Shown: positions 23,896 to 34,130, counted from the first letter of the stretch. The stretch is DNA of 64,000 nucleotides from Cronobacter turicensis z3032 (GCA_000027065.2 FN543093.2:376074-440073); one strand, 5' to 3'. The notes: a model not told the origin generated them from the sequence alone. Made by a program: numbers and translations.

Positions 23896-24168
23896 ATGAA
23901 AAGCTATACTTTTGATTTCAGTACGATGGCCAGTCAGCAGGATTTTTATCGGGCGTTTGCTGAAACGTTCGGCATAGCGTCGGAACGCGTGGGCGATCTG
24001 GATAGTCTGTGGCAGGTAGTGACGGAAGAAGCGCTGCCGTTGCCGCTGGAAATCGTATTCCTGCATGTGACGGCGGAAGTGAAACGCCGCTTCGGCGCGT
24101 TGATTCTGCTGTTTGAAGAAGCAGAAGAGGAGCTGGAAGGTCAGCTCCTCTTCAATATCCGGCAATAG
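23896..24168 (+). CDS. yhcO: Barstar family protein YhcO
   Basis: Small acidic protein of 90 residues, the same as E. coli YhcO, in the barstar (barnase inhibitor) family. The opening [26 protein letters not shown] and the central [24 protein letters not shown] follow the barstar fold pattern. No barnase-type ribonuclease is present in the window, so its partner and role are unknown. The ATG at 23896 was chosen over a GTG four codons upstream on family length. It faces the two yhcN-type genes convergently. Confidence 0.88.
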   Translation: MKSYTFDFSTMASQQDFYRAFAETFGIASERVGDLDSLWQVVTEEALPLPLEIVFLHVTAEVKRRFGALILLFEEAEEELEGQLLFNIRQ

Positions 24169-24183
24169 CCATACAGCATTCCC

Positions 24184-24214
24184 TCAAAAAGGCCCCCGAC
24201 AGGCAGGGGCAAAA
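24184..24214 (-). terminator. Terminator downstream of the yhcN-like gene
   Basis: On the minus strand GCCCC pairs with GGGGC over about eight bases (TGCCTGTC), followed by CTTTTTG. A second small hairpin (GTCGTC with GACGAC, 24215-24232) lies between it and the stop codon. It sits between convergent yhcO and the yhcN-like gene and may serve both. Confidence 0.75.
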
Positions 24215-24238
24215 GTCGTCGGAGAAGACGACGAGGGT

Positions 24239-24508
24239 TTATTTGTACAGTTCTGCCGTGGCGTGCCAGTGATCGCCCTGAGTCAGTTCAGTGATGCGAT
24301 AGCTGCTTGCGCCTTCTTTTTCTGCTTTAGCGGCCAGTTGCTGACGAACGTCCATCGGCGAGCCGCTCAGCTGCGTCACAGAGACGGAGCCCATCGGCTG
24401 GAGATTTTGCGCCTGTTGCGCGTTGACCTGTTGGACTGCGGCGCTCGCACCGAAAGAGAGTACGGATGCAAGGCCCAGAGCAGCGATGGTAAATGTCGTT
24501 TTCATCAT
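24239..24508 (-). CDS. YhcN/BhsA/McbA family secreted protein, paralogue next to yhcN
   Basis: DUF1471 protein of 89 residues with a signal peptide (MMKTTFTIAALGLASVLSFGASA, cut near residue 23) and one small periplasmic domain. It ends in GDHWHATAELYK, the same ending as its neighbour YhcN. Family members such as BhsA, McbA and YhcN are stress-induced periplasmic or outer-membrane proteins linked to peroxide, acid, biofilm and copper responses. The two copies are clearly related and adjacent in the same orientation (102 nt apart), so this is a tandem duplication. The second ATG, one codon in, is an alternative start. Its particular role is unknown. Confidence 0.88.
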   Translation of the reverse strand: MMKTTFTIAALGLASVLSFGASAAVQQVNAQQAQNLQPMGSVSVTQLSGSPMDVRQQLAAKAEKEGASSYRITELTQGDHWHATAELYK

Positions 24509-24609
24509 TCATTCCTCATGCAGGTGTATTCAGCGGCCTTAATGGTTTGCGTACGGTTTTTATCGGACCGCTGAGAGGTTTTACGTGTTAGTCGCGTGGC
24601 TTATTACGC

Positions 24610-24873
24610 TTATTTATAAAGCTCGGCAGTCGCATGCCAGTGGTCGCCAGTACGGGCTTCAATCACGCGGTACGCCGTTGCGCCTTTCGCTTCGGCTTTC
24701 TCATTCAGCATCGCACGCAGATCCATCGGCGCCGCATTTACGGCATCAACAGAAACGGTACCAATAGACTGACGGTTCTGCGCCTGTTCTGCGTTGATAG
24801 AATCTGCCGCGAAAGCGCCGAAGGACAGCATGGAGAGAAGTGTCAGGGCTGTTACAGTTGATTGGGTTTTCAT
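24610..24873 (-). CDS. yhcN: YhcN, DUF1471 family peroxide/acid stress protein
   Basis: It has 87 residues, equal to E. coli YhcN, which responds to cytoplasmic acid and peroxide stress. The signal peptide MKTQSTVTALTLLSMLSFGAFA is cut near residue 22; the mature domain opens with DSINAEQAQNRQSIGTVSV and contains the conserved KAEAKGATAYRVIEARTGDHWHATAELYK. Gene order is yhcN first, then the paralogue, in one direction. A near-perfect CRP site about 50 nt upstream of the start suggests catabolite control, which for a single class II promoter would put the start point 35-45 nt from the site centre. Confidence 0.93.
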   Translation of the reverse strand: MKTQSTVTALTLLSMLSFGAFAADSINAEQAQNRQSIGTVSVDAVNAAPMDLRAMLNEKAEAKGATAYRVIEARTGDHWHATAELYK

Positions 24874-24912
24874 GTTCTTTTCCTCGTCGTAATTGTTATC
24901 GGTGGGGCCTTA

Positions 24913-24934
24913 TTGTGTGACCCTCATCACAAAA
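24913..24934. promoter_or_regulatory. CRP-like binding site upstream of yhcN
   Basis: The core TGTGA-CCCTCA-TCACA (24916-24931) matches both consensus half-sites exactly, with AAA on one flank. Its centre lies 50 nt upstream of the yhcN start codon. GATAAC (24895-24900, minus strand) or ACAATT just beyond could act as the -10 of a class II CRP promoter. Confidence 0.72.
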
Positions 24935-25200
24935 ACAAGTATACACTAATCACCCAAAAAATTAATACCAACCTAATTATTTACTATGAAACTTTGTTCG
25001 CACGATGCATGGTTTTTATTACCGATCATTATAAAAATGACCATGAAAAGTCCGTTTTCTGATTAAAATTTCAATAAATCAATCAGTTGTGTGAAGTTGA
25101 CGATTTGTGCGGTATTCAGGCTGTGAATCAGGCGAAACCGTAAAAAGAGGTGGATTACGCTGCACACATCATAAAAGAAAGCGGAAATGCGGGGCGGAAA
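24935..25200. other. AT-rich intergenic stretch between yhcN and argR
   Basis: About 270 nt with no credible gene. It is AT-rich at first, then more ordinary toward argR. The only clear signals are the CRP-like site at its left edge and the argR stem-loop at its right edge. Short open frames here have no ribosome-binding site or recognisable product. Confidence 0.5.
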
Positions 25201-25206
25201 GGGCAA

Positions 25207-25225
25207 CCGCCGGAAGAACCGGCGG
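25207..25225 (-). terminator. Stem-loop downstream of argR
   Basis: CCGCCGG pairs with CCGGCGG over a 5-nt loop, 8 nt past the argR stop. On the minus strand it is followed by TTGCCCTTTCC, a poor U tract, so it is a weak terminator or a 3' stabilising hairpin. Confidence 0.55.
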
Positions 25226-25233
25226 CGCAGGGC

Positions 25234-25707
<474 letters not shown>

Positions 25708-25731
25708 TCACCCGTATACAGGCCAATAAAC

Positions 25732-25765
25732 AACATTATTATGCATTGTGATGAATTTTTATGCA
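25732..25765. promoter_or_regulatory. Candidate ARG boxes upstream of argR
   Basis: TGAATTTTTATGCA (25752-25765) matches the ARG-box core TGAATWWWWATTCA at 13 of 14 positions. A weaker copy (AACATTATTATGCA, 25732-25745, 10 of 14) lies 20 bp away, close to the usual 21-bp spacing of paired boxes. They sit 28-61 nt upstream of the argR start, where binding would block transcription. Confidence 0.6.
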
Positions 25766-25888
25766 AATGGTCTGCCTTGCGGCGGGCTGAAATAATGTTA
25801 TGAAAGAGACGAATTTTATCAAATTACGTTATCGAGGAACATGCCTGCGTCACGACTCGTAAATAAGGCTTTAAGTAAACTAAATGTT

Positions 25889-25910
25889 ATCAAAATGATG
25901 TTGTTTTGAT
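25889..25910. repeat. Inverted repeat in the argR-mdh intergenic region
   Basis: ATCAAAA (25889-25895) and TTTTGAT (25904-25910) form perfect 7-bp arms around TGATGTTG. The 436-nt gap holds no gene. The element lies about 230 nt upstream of mdh and could be an operator. A possible mdh -10, TATAAC (26059-26064), lacks a good -35. Confidence 0.4.
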
Positions 25911-26104
25911 GCTTAAAGAGGGTGTAATGTAACCGCCTGTTGAGATGTTGCTTCGGTAGTGACCCGGCGGTATTCGCGTCATCTGCACCCGGGCGAGAAG
26001 GCCGCATCGCTTTCAGTTAAACCGCGCTACGATCGCAAACTGCGGGCGAAAAGAGTGCTATAACTTCCTCCCAGGATGATTATGGTCGCCACCTCATGGA
26101 GTAA

Positions 26105-27079
<975 letters not shown>

Positions 27080-27092
27080 GCGTTAATGGACG

Positions 27093-27126
27093 AAAAAAAA
27101 CCGGAACTCAGGTTCCGGTTTTTTTA
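27093..27126. terminator. Bidirectional terminator between mdh and degS
   Basis: CCGGAAC pairs with GTTCCGG over a TCAG loop, with eight A residues before and eight T residues after, so it has a U tract on both strands. It lies between the convergent ends of mdh and degS. Confidence 0.95.
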
Positions 27127-27140
27127 TGCCTGCGAAACTG

Positions 27141-28208
27141 CTATTCCGGCGTCGCCGGGTATTCCTGAATCGTCACCTGGATCGTGAGTTTGCGGTCGTT
27201 ACGCATCACTTCCACCGGGATCACTGAGCCCGGTCGGATTTCCGCCACCTGGTCCATGGTTTCCAGCGCGGAGATAGCAGGCTTCTTGTTCACCGACACA
27301 ATCACGTCATTCACCTGAATGCCGGCGCGCGCGGCAGGGCCGTCCTGCGCCACGTCGTTAACCACAATTCCCTGAATCTGGTCGATGCCCGCCGCTGGCG
27401 TATGCATCGGCGTGATTTCACGCCCGCTGATGCCGATATAGCCGCGGATCACGCGCCCGTCGCGGATGAGCTTTTCCATAATGCGCGTGGCGAGCTGGGT
27501 CGGGATCGCAAAGCCGATGCCTTCCGGCGTTTCGCCGTCGTTGCTCTTGTCAAAGGAAAGCGTGTTGATGCCCATCAGCTCGCCCAGTGAGTTCACCAGC
27601 GCGCCGCCGGAGTTGCCGTGGTTGATGGAGGCGTCGGTTTGCAGGAAATTCTGGCGTCCGGACGGGTTCAGGCCGATACGGCCGGTGGCGCTGATAATCC
27701 CCTGGGTAATGGTCTGCCCGAGGTTATAGGGGTTGCCAATCGCCATCACCACATCGCCGATGTGCGGCATACGCTGCGGATTGATGGGAATGACCGGCAG
27801 CGTGGTGGCGTTGATTTTCAGCACGGCCAGATCGGTCAGGCTGTCTGAGCCCACCAGCAGCGCCTCGAACACGCGGCCATCCTGCAGCGCCACGATAATC
27901 TGGTCAGCGTCATTGATGACATGCTTATTGGTAAGGATATAACCGCGCTGATCCATGATAACGCCGGAGCCGAGCGTGCGGATCTCCAGTTGGCTGCGGT
28001 TGCTGCCGCCAAGGCTGCGGTTGTAGACATTCACGACCGCAGGCGCAGCACGACGCACCGCCCGGTTGTAACTCACGGGCGTTTCATCGTCGCTATCGAG
28101 CTTTTGCTGCAACAGCGGATTGTACTGGCGCAGGGAAGGTACGAGCGTCAGCAGCAACGCAGCGACGATCAACCCCGCAATAACCGAGCGTAAAAGCTTC
28201 AGAAACAT
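27141..28208 (-). CDS. degS: Site-1 protease DegS of the sigma-E response
   Basis: Inner-membrane-anchored trimeric serine protease. When its PDZ domain senses unfolded outer-membrane protein C-termini, it cuts RseA and starts release of sigma-E. It has 355 residues, equal to E. coli. The N-terminal membrane anchor (about 5-27) is followed by a trypsin-like domain with triad His96 (TNKHVIN), Asp126 (LTDLAVL) and Ser200 (HGNSGGA), one residue earlier than in E. coli because of a small loop deletion. The PDZ domain occupies about 255-345. It lies downstream of degQ by 90 nt, in the same direction. Confidence 0.97.
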   Translation of the reverse strand: MFLKLLRSVIAGLIVAALLLTLVPSLRQYNPLLQQKLDSDDETPVSYNRAVRRAAPAVVNVYNRSLGGSNRSQLEIRTLGSGVIMDQRGYILTNKHVINDADQIIVALQDGRVFEALLVGSDSLTDLAVLKINATTLPVIPINPQRMPHIGDVVMAIGNPYNLGQTITQGIISATGRIGLNPSGRQNFLQTDASINHGNSGGALVNSLGELMGINTLSFDKSNDGETPEGIGFAIPTQLATRIMEKLIRDGRVIRGYIGISGREITPMHTPAAGIDQIQGIVVNDVAQDGPAARAGIQVNDVIVSVNKKPAISALETMDQVAEIRPGSVIPVEVMRNDRKLTIQVTIQEYPATPE

Positions 28209-28298
28209 GTGTATGGATTAAGTAGTCAGGGGACGGGCGCAGCATACCATGAGTTAAACGGACATCACACGCGGCGTGATGCCCGTTCTCTCAGTTTA

Positions 28299-29666
28299 TT
28301 AACGCAGCAGTAAGTAGAGGCTGTCATTTCCGCGCACGATATGCAGCGCGATGATGGCAGGCTTGCTCTCCAGCAGCTTGCGCATCTCCGCGATGGAGCT
28401 GACGCGCGCGCGGTTCACACCGACGATAACATCATCTTTCTGCAGGCCTGCCTGTGCCGCGGCGCTGCCTTTTTCGACGCTATTAATGGTAATGCCTTTG
28501 GTGCCATCTTTGAGCTGACCATCGCTTAACGTCGCGCCCTGCAAGGCCGGGGCGATGATATCGGCGCTGGCGGAAGAGGACGTGCTTTTATCGAGCGTCA
28601 CTTCCACTTCCTGGGCTTTACCGTCGCGCAGCAGGCCAAGCTTCACTTTTGTGCCAGGCTCGGTGGTGGCGATGCGCGAGCGCAGTTCGGCGAAGCTATT
28701 CAGCGGGCGGCCATTGAGGCTCACAATCACATCGCCCGCTTTAATGCCCGCTTTGGCTGAGCCCGAGTTTGGCAGCACTTCGCTGACGAACGCGCCGCGC
28801 TGGGTGTTCAGGTTAAACGCTTTGGCGATATCGGCGCTCATCTCGGTGCCTTTAATACCGAGCAGGCCACGTTTGACCTCGCCCGACTGCATCAGCTGTT
28901 TAGCGAGCGTCTGGGCCATGTTTGCAGGAATAGCGAAGCCGATGCCGACGCTGCCGCCGCCCGGCGCGAGGATCGCGGTGTTGATGCCGATAAGCTCGCC
29001 GTTCAGATTCAGCAGCGCGCCGCCGGAGTTGCCGCGGTTGATGGAGGCATCGGTCTGGATAAAGTTTTCAAAGCCTTCGAGATTCAGCCCGCTGCGGCCT
29101 AACGCCGACACGATGCCGGACGTTGCTGTCTGGCCGAGCCCGAACGGGTTGCCGACGGCCACCACGAAATCGCCCACGCGCAGTTTATCGGAATCCGCCA
29201 CCTGGATTTGCGTCAGGTTGCTGGCGTTTTGCAACTGGATCAGCGCGATATCGCTCTGGTCGTCGCCGCCGATAAGTTTAGCGTCGAACTCGCGGCCATC
29301 ATTGAGCTGAACGCTGATTTTCTCCGCGTGGTTTATCACGTGATTATTGGTGAGCACATAGCCTTTCGCGGCGTCGATAATGACGCCGGAGCCGAGCCCT
29401 TCAAACGGCTGCGCCTGTTGATCCGGCATCGACTCGCCGAAGAACTTTTTCAGCTCCTCCGGCACGCGCTGTTCCTGCACGGCGGTGCCTTCCACCCGTA
29501 CGCTGACGACCGCAGGCAGCACTTTTTCCAGCATCGGCGCGAGGCTTGGGATGGCAGGCTGGCCCGGCACCTGCGACGGCAGGGCGGCGAGCACCGGCGC
29601 AGGCGCCGACAGAGATAAACCGAGACTTAACGCTAACGCACTTAACAGCAGGGTTTGTTTTTTCAT
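28299..29666 (-). CDS. degQ: Periplasmic serine endoprotease DegQ
   Basis: HtrA-family protease and chaperone for misfolded periplasmic proteins. The start at 29666 (MKKQTLLLSALALSL) gives 455 residues, the same as E. coli, with a signal peptide cut near residue 27 (PVLA-ALPSQ); an in-frame upstream ATG would spoil the signal sequence. The triad is His109 (TNNHVIN), Asp139 (QSDIALIQ) and Ser214 (RGNSGGA). Two PDZ domains follow (about 255-345 and 365-455). It has a short LA loop compared with DegP (ELKKFFGESMPDQQAQPFEG). It is followed by degS. Confidence 0.97.
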   Translation of the reverse strand: MKKQTLLLSALALSLGLSLSAPAPVLAALPSQVPGQPAIPSLAPMLEKVLPAVVSVRVEGTAVQEQRVPEELKKFFGESMPDQQAQPFEGLGSGVIIDAAKGYVLTNNHVINHAEKISVQLNDGREFDAKLIGGDDQSDIALIQLQNASNLTQIQVADSDKLRVGDFVVAVGNPFGLGQTATSGIVSALGRSGLNLEGFENFIQTDASINRGNSGGALLNLNGELIGINTAILAPGGGSVGIGFAIPANMAQTLAKQLMQSGEVKRGLLGIKGTEMSADIAKAFNLNTQRGAFVSEVLPNSGSAKAGIKAGDVIVSLNGRPLNSFAELRSRIATTEPGTKVKLGLLRDGKAQEVEVTLDKSTSSSASADIIAPALQGATLSDGQLKDGTKGITINSVEKGSAAAQAGLQKDDVIVGVNRARVSSIAEMRKLLESKPAIIALHIVRGNDSLYLLLR

Positions 29667-29840
29667 GAACGCGGCTCTCGCAACCTGGTTATAAAAAGTC
29701 ACCTGAAAACACGGATATTATTGAATTCTCAATGTCGTAACAATGCTGTCATCGGGACGGCAGCGCTCAGAATAAGCATAGTCAGCGCCCAAAGAAAAGC
29801 GGGCGCTACATGCGCCCGACGGTAAGGATATTTTTTGGTA

Positions 29841-30239
29841 TCAGTTGCGCTTCGCGCCGGTACGCAGCAGGCCAGAAGCGCTGTCGGAATAGTCGCGCGG
29901 CATCTGGACCGGCGCCTGATCGTTGCTGGCTTCCGATTCCGCAAGGCGATTGCGGAACGGGTTGGTCTCTGCGGACATTTCCGGCAGCAGGCTGCTGGAG
30001 CTTTTCGCCATGTGCTGATAGAGCTGACGATAGTCATCCGCCATGTTATCCAGCAGTTCAGCGCTGCGGGCGAAGTGGCTGACCAGTTCTTCGCGGTAGT
30101 CGTCAAGCTCCGCTTTGTTTTTCTCAAGCTCGTACTGCAAAGCTTGCTGTTGACGTAATTTGCGGTTACCGAAACGCATAGCGACGGCGCCGATAATAAT
30201 GCCGACGACTAACCCAATAAGCGCATATTCCCAGGTCAT
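29841..30239 (-). CDS. zapG: ZapG (YhcB), cell-envelope and division-associated membrane protein
   Basis: Inner-membrane protein with a long cytoplasmic coiled coil that contacts division and elongation proteins; loss disturbs envelope synthesis in E. coli. The start at 30239 (MTWEYALIGLVVG) gives 132 residues, equal to E. coli. It has one N-terminal membrane helix (about 3-21, YALIGLVVGIIIGAVAMRF), then heptad-like LRQQQALQYELEKNKAELDDYREELVSHF, and a disordered C-terminus. An ATG two codons upstream (MFMTWE) is an alternative start. It is divergent from zapE across about 200 nt, as in E. coli. Confidence 0.94.
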   Translation of the reverse strand: MTWEYALIGLVVGIIIGAVAMRFGNRKLRQQQALQYELEKNKAELDDYREELVSHFARSAELLDNMADDYRQLYQHMAKSSSSLLPEMSAETNPFRNRLAESEASNDQAPVQMPRDYSDSASGLLRTGAKRN

Positions 30240-30442
30240 GAACATCTCCCGTTGTCTTGTGATTCCGTAGGGTGGTAACGGCGAGGCTTGGTTTCTCGTC
30301 TGCGTGCCGTCGACCGGTAAACCCACTATAACCGCTAATTCAGGAGAAGTGGAATCCTGGAGCGGCATGGCGTAGTGTAGAGCGGCCTTTTTTTGGCCAA
30401 AATAACGCTGCGGCGAACGTTTTCAGGAAGTAAGAATAATAT

Positions 30443-31579
30443 ATGCAGAGCATCTCTCCGACATCGCGCTACCAACAGGCCCTGAAAGAGGGCACCCATC
30501 AGCCGGACGACGTCCAGCACGACGCGGTAAATCGTCTGAATCTTATCTGGCAGGCCCTTTCGCAGAAAACCCACGAACCCGCACCGGCTCGCGGCGGCCT
30601 GCTGACGAAAGTCGGCAAACTCTTTGGCAAACGTGAAGACACGGCCCGCGAAACGCCGGTACGCGGCTTATATATGTGGGGCGGCGTCGGGCGCGGCAAA
30701 ACCTGGCTGATGGATCTGTTTTTTCATAGCCTGCCGGGCGAGCGCAAGCTCAGGCTGCATTTTCACCGCTTTATGCTGCGCGTGCATGAAGAACTCGCCG
30801 CGCTACAAGGGCAGGCCGATCCGCTGGACGTGGTTGCTGACGGTTTTAAAGCTCAGGCGGACGTTATCTGCTTCGATGAGTTTTTTGTCTCTGATATTAC
30901 CGATGCCATGCTGCTTGGCGGGCTGATGCAGGCGCTGTTCGCGCGCGGCATTACGCTGGTCGCAACCTCCAACATTCCGCCCGATGAGCTGTACCGCAAC
31001 GGCTTGCAGCGCACACGGTTTCTGCCTGCCATCGAGGCGATAAAAGCGAACTGCGACGTGATGAACGTCGATGCGGGTATTGATTACCGCCTGCGCACGC
31101 TGACCCAGGCGCATTTGTGGCTGTCGCCGCGAGGCGAGGAGACGACGCGTCAGATGGACGCGCTCTGGCAGGCGCTGGCGGGCGCGCCGCGTAACGCGGC
31201 AGCGGCCCCGTCGCTTGAGATTAACCATCGCCCGCTGCCGACGCTCGGCGTGGAAAACCAGACGCTTGCCGCGTCGTTCGCCACGCTGTGCGTGGATGCG
31301 CGCAGCCAGCATGACTACATCGCGCTGTCGCGCCAGTTCCATACCGTGCTGCTGTTTGACGTGCCGGTGATGACTACTTCTACCGAGAACGCGGCAAGGC
31401 GCTTTATCGCGCTGGTGGATGAGTTTTACGAACGCCAGGTGAAGCTGGTGGTCTCGGCGGATGCGCCGCTTGAGAGTATTTATCAGGGCGAGCAGCTGAA
31501 GTTTGAATTCAAGCGTTGCCTGTCGCGTTTGCAGGAGATGCAGAGCGAAGAATACCTGAAACGCCCGCACCTGGCTTGA
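30443..31579 (+). CDS. zapE: Cell division protein ZapE (AFG1-like ATPase)
   Basis: ATPase that associates with the Z-ring late in division and alters FtsZ polymers; needed for division at high temperature or low oxygen in E. coli. It has 378 residues, three more than E. coli. Walker A is seen as WGGVGRGKTWLMD (about residues 75-87), Walker B as VICFDEFFVSD (about 139-149), and a sensor stretch as TLVATSNIPPDELY. A 12-bp palindrome (TTTTGGCCAAAA, 30391-30402) lies 40 nt before the start and might be part of its control region. Confidence 0.95.
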   Translation: MQSISPTSRYQQALKEGTHQPDDVQHDAVNRLNLIWQALSQKTHEPAPARGGLLTKVGKLFGKREDTARETPVRGLYMWGGVGRGKTWLMDLFFHSLPGERKLRLHFHRFMLRVHEELAALQGQADPLDVVADGFKAQADVICFDEFFVSDITDAMLLGGLMQALFARGITLVATSNIPPDELYRNGLQRTRFLPAIEAIKANCDVMNVDAGIDYRLRTLTQAHLWLSPRGEETTRQMDALWQALAGAPRNAAAAPSLEINHRPLPTLGVENQTLAASFATLCVDARSQHDYIALSRQFHTVLLFDVPVMTTSTENAARRFIALVDEFYERQVKLVVSADAPLESIYQGEQLKFEFKRCLSRLQEMQSEEYLKRPHLA

Positions 31580-31588
31580 ACCCTGGCT

Positions 31589-31610
31589 GCTCCTCTGCAC
31601 GCAGGGGAGC
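31589..31610 (+). terminator. Stem-loop after zapE
   Basis: GCTCCTCTG pairs with CAGGGGAGC (one G-U pair) over a CACG tetraloop, 9 nt past the zapE stop. No U tract follows, so this is a weak terminator candidate isolating zapE from the rplM promoter. Confidence 0.45.
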
Positions 31611-31672
31611 GAATCCTTGTACTTTCCTCATAAAAGGGGTCGATCTTTATACTCGACTTCTCTATAATCTTG

Positions 31673-31689
31673 CGACCCCACGTTACAAG
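31673..31689 (+). promoter_or_regulatory. Promoter -10 region of rplM-rpsI
   Basis: A perfect TATAAT (31673-31678) is followed by a GC-rich discriminator (CTTGCGACCCC), the pattern of stringently controlled ribosomal promoters. The -35 is not obvious; TTATAC at 31647-31652 is too far at 20 bp. Transcription would start near 31685, giving a leader of about 145 nt. Confidence 0.6.
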
Positions 31690-31763
31690 AAAGTTTTTTT
31701 CCCGAAACTTTTATGTGCCGAAAACATATCCGAGGGGGTAGGTTTGCGGACTTTGTCGTGTGA

Positions 31764-32665
<902 letters not shown>

Positions 32666-32697
32666 TTCTTTTCTGCTTTTGCAGAATCGTATTGGCG

Positions 32698-32726
32698 GAA
32701 AACCCGGCACAACGCCGGGTTTTTTT
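32698..32726 (+). terminator. Rho-independent terminator of rplM-rpsI
   Basis: CCCGGC pairs with GCCGGG over ACAAC, preceded by AAAA and followed by seven T residues. It lies about 30 nt past the rpsI stop. Confidence 0.95.
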
Positions 32727-32978
32727 ATGCCCGGAATTTTTATCTGGCCGCTAATCTACTGAAATCCCGCCCATTTACGGCTATCGGACAAAACCTCTCA
32801 CCACAAGCTGCGCAAAATCTGGTAAACTATCATCCAATTTTGTGCCCAAATGCTGGTAACTGTTCACGTTTTGTTCGTTTTGCAGACGGAAGAAAGTTCG
32901 GCACGGAAGGGTGATTGATAAGGCCAGTCGTGTGTGCGGCTGGTAGCTGTAACTTTCTGAATATACCTGGAGGTTTTC
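32727..32978 (+). other. sspA upstream region
   Basis: About 250 nt between the rpsI terminator and sspA with no gene. It must contain the sspA promoter, but I could not place one with confidence. One hairpin is visible close to the gene: CCAGTCG (32924-32930) with CGGCTGG (32937-32943), one G-U pair. Confidence 0.5.
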
Positions 32979-33620
32979 ATGGCTGTCGCTGCCAACAAAC
33001 GTTCGGTAATGACGCTGTTTTCTGGTCCTACTGATATCTACAGCCATCAGGTCCGCATTGTGCTGGCTGAAAAGGGTGTCAGCTTTGAAATTGAGCATGT
33101 GGAAACGGATAACCTGCCGCAGGATCTGATTGACCTCAACCCAAATCAAAGCGTGCCGACGCTGGTAGACCGTGAACTGACTCTGTGGGAGTCGCGCATC
33201 ATTATGGAATATCTCGATGAGCGTTTCCCGCACCCGCCGTTAATGCCCGTCTACCCGGTGGCTCGCGGTGAAAGCCGCCTGTATATGCACCGTATCGAGA
33301 AGGACTGGTACTCGCTGATGAACGTTATCGTTAGCGGTTCCGCGCAGGAAGCCGATAACGCGCGTAAACAGCTGCGTGAAGAGCTGCTGGCTATCGCACC
33401 GGTATTCGGTCAGAAGCCGTATTTCCTGAGCGATGAGTTCAGCCTGGTGGATTGCTACCTTGCGCCGCTGCTGTGGCGTCTGCCGCAGTTAGGCGTAGAG
33501 TTCAGCGGCGCGGGCGCCAAAGAGCTCAAAGGCTATATGACTCGCGTGTTTGAGCGTGATTCGTTCCTTGCTTCGCTGACCGAAGCCGAGCGCGAAATCC
33601 GCCTGCAAACCCGGGGCTAA
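32979..33620 (+). CDS. sspA: Stringent starvation protein A
   Basis: RNA polymerase-associated protein induced in stationary phase and starvation; it lowers H-NS and so aids acid resistance, and phage P1 late genes need it. It has 213 residues, one more than E. coli. The glutathione-S-transferase fold is visible: N-terminal thioredoxin-like part (FSGPTDIYSHQVRIVLAEKGVSFEIEHV, with VPTLVDRELTLWESRIIMEYLDE) and an all-helical C-terminal half. It is not an active GST. The gene has an AGGAGG-like site (CTGGAGGTTTTC) before the ATG. sspB follows after 5 nt. Confidence 0.98.
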   Translation: MAVAANKRSVMTLFSGPTDIYSHQVRIVLAEKGVSFEIEHVETDNLPQDLIDLNPNQSVPTLVDRELTLWESRIIMEYLDERFPHPPLMPVYPVARGESRLYMHRIEKDWYSLMNVIVSGSAQEADNARKQLREELLAIAPVFGQKPYFLSDEFSLVDCYLAPLLWRLPQLGVEFSGAGAKELKGYMTRVFERDSFLASLTEAEREIRLQTRG

Positions 33621-33625
33621 ACCTT

Positions 33626-34117
33626 ATGGATATCTCTCAGCTCTCTCCACGTCGTCCCTATCTGCTGCGTGCCTTTTATGAATGGCTGCTGGACAACCAG
33701 CTGACGCCGCACCTGGTCGTGGATGTGACGCTGCCGGGCGTGCTGGTGCCGCTGGAGTATGCGCGTGACGGGCAAATTGTTCTGAATATCGCCCCGCGTG
33801 CGGTCGGCAATCTGGAACTGGCGAATGATGAAGTTCGCTTCAATGCCCGTTTTGGCGGCGTGCCGCGTCAGGTCTCGGTGCCGCTGGCTGCTGTGCTCGC
33901 TATCTACGCCCGTGAAAATGGCGCCGGTACGATGTTCGAGCCAGAAGCCGCTTATGATGAAGAGATGGCGAGCCTGAACGACGACAACAGCGCAGAAGAG
34001 CCGGAAACCGTGATGTCTGTGATTGATGGCGATAAGCCTGACGATGCGGATGATAACGGCCCGGATGACGAGCCGCCGCCGCGTGGCGGGCGTCCCGCGC
34101 TGCGTGTAGTGAAGTAA
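33626..34117 (+). CDS. sspB: ClpXP protease specificity-enhancing factor SspB
   Basis: Dimeric adaptor that binds ssrA-tagged proteins and the sigma-E regulator fragment of RseA and delivers them to ClpXP. It has 163 residues, two fewer than E. coli. The folded substrate-binding domain occupies about residues 5-110 (RRPYLLRAFYEWLLDNQLTPHLVVDV). A long acidic, disordered linker follows, then the C-terminal ClpX-docking motif RGGRPALRVVK. It is cotranscribed with sspA and followed by two terminators in tandem. Confidence 0.97.
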   Translation: MDISQLSPRRPYLLRAFYEWLLDNQLTPHLVVDVTLPGVLVPLEYARDGQIVLNIAPRAVGNLELANDEVRFNARFGGVPRQVSVPLAAVLAIYARENGAGTMFEPEAAYDEEMASLNDDNSAEEPETVMSVIDGDKPDDADDNGPDDEPPPRGGRPALRVVK

Positions 34118-34130
34118 TCGCGTCTGCCTC

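Noticed and set aside
23896..24168. yhcO as part of a barnase-barstar toxin-antitoxin pair
   Set aside because: No barnase-like gene lies nearby, and yhcO is a conserved single gene in the same place in E. coli.
24862..25062. 66-codon plus-strand frame opposite the start of yhcN
   Set aside because: It runs over the CRP-like site and an AT-rich stretch and has no convincing start signal.
25819..26007. 62-codon minus-strand frame in the argR-mdh gap
   Set aside because: No ribosome-binding site, no hydrophobic or domain pattern, and it crosses a probable regulatory repeat.
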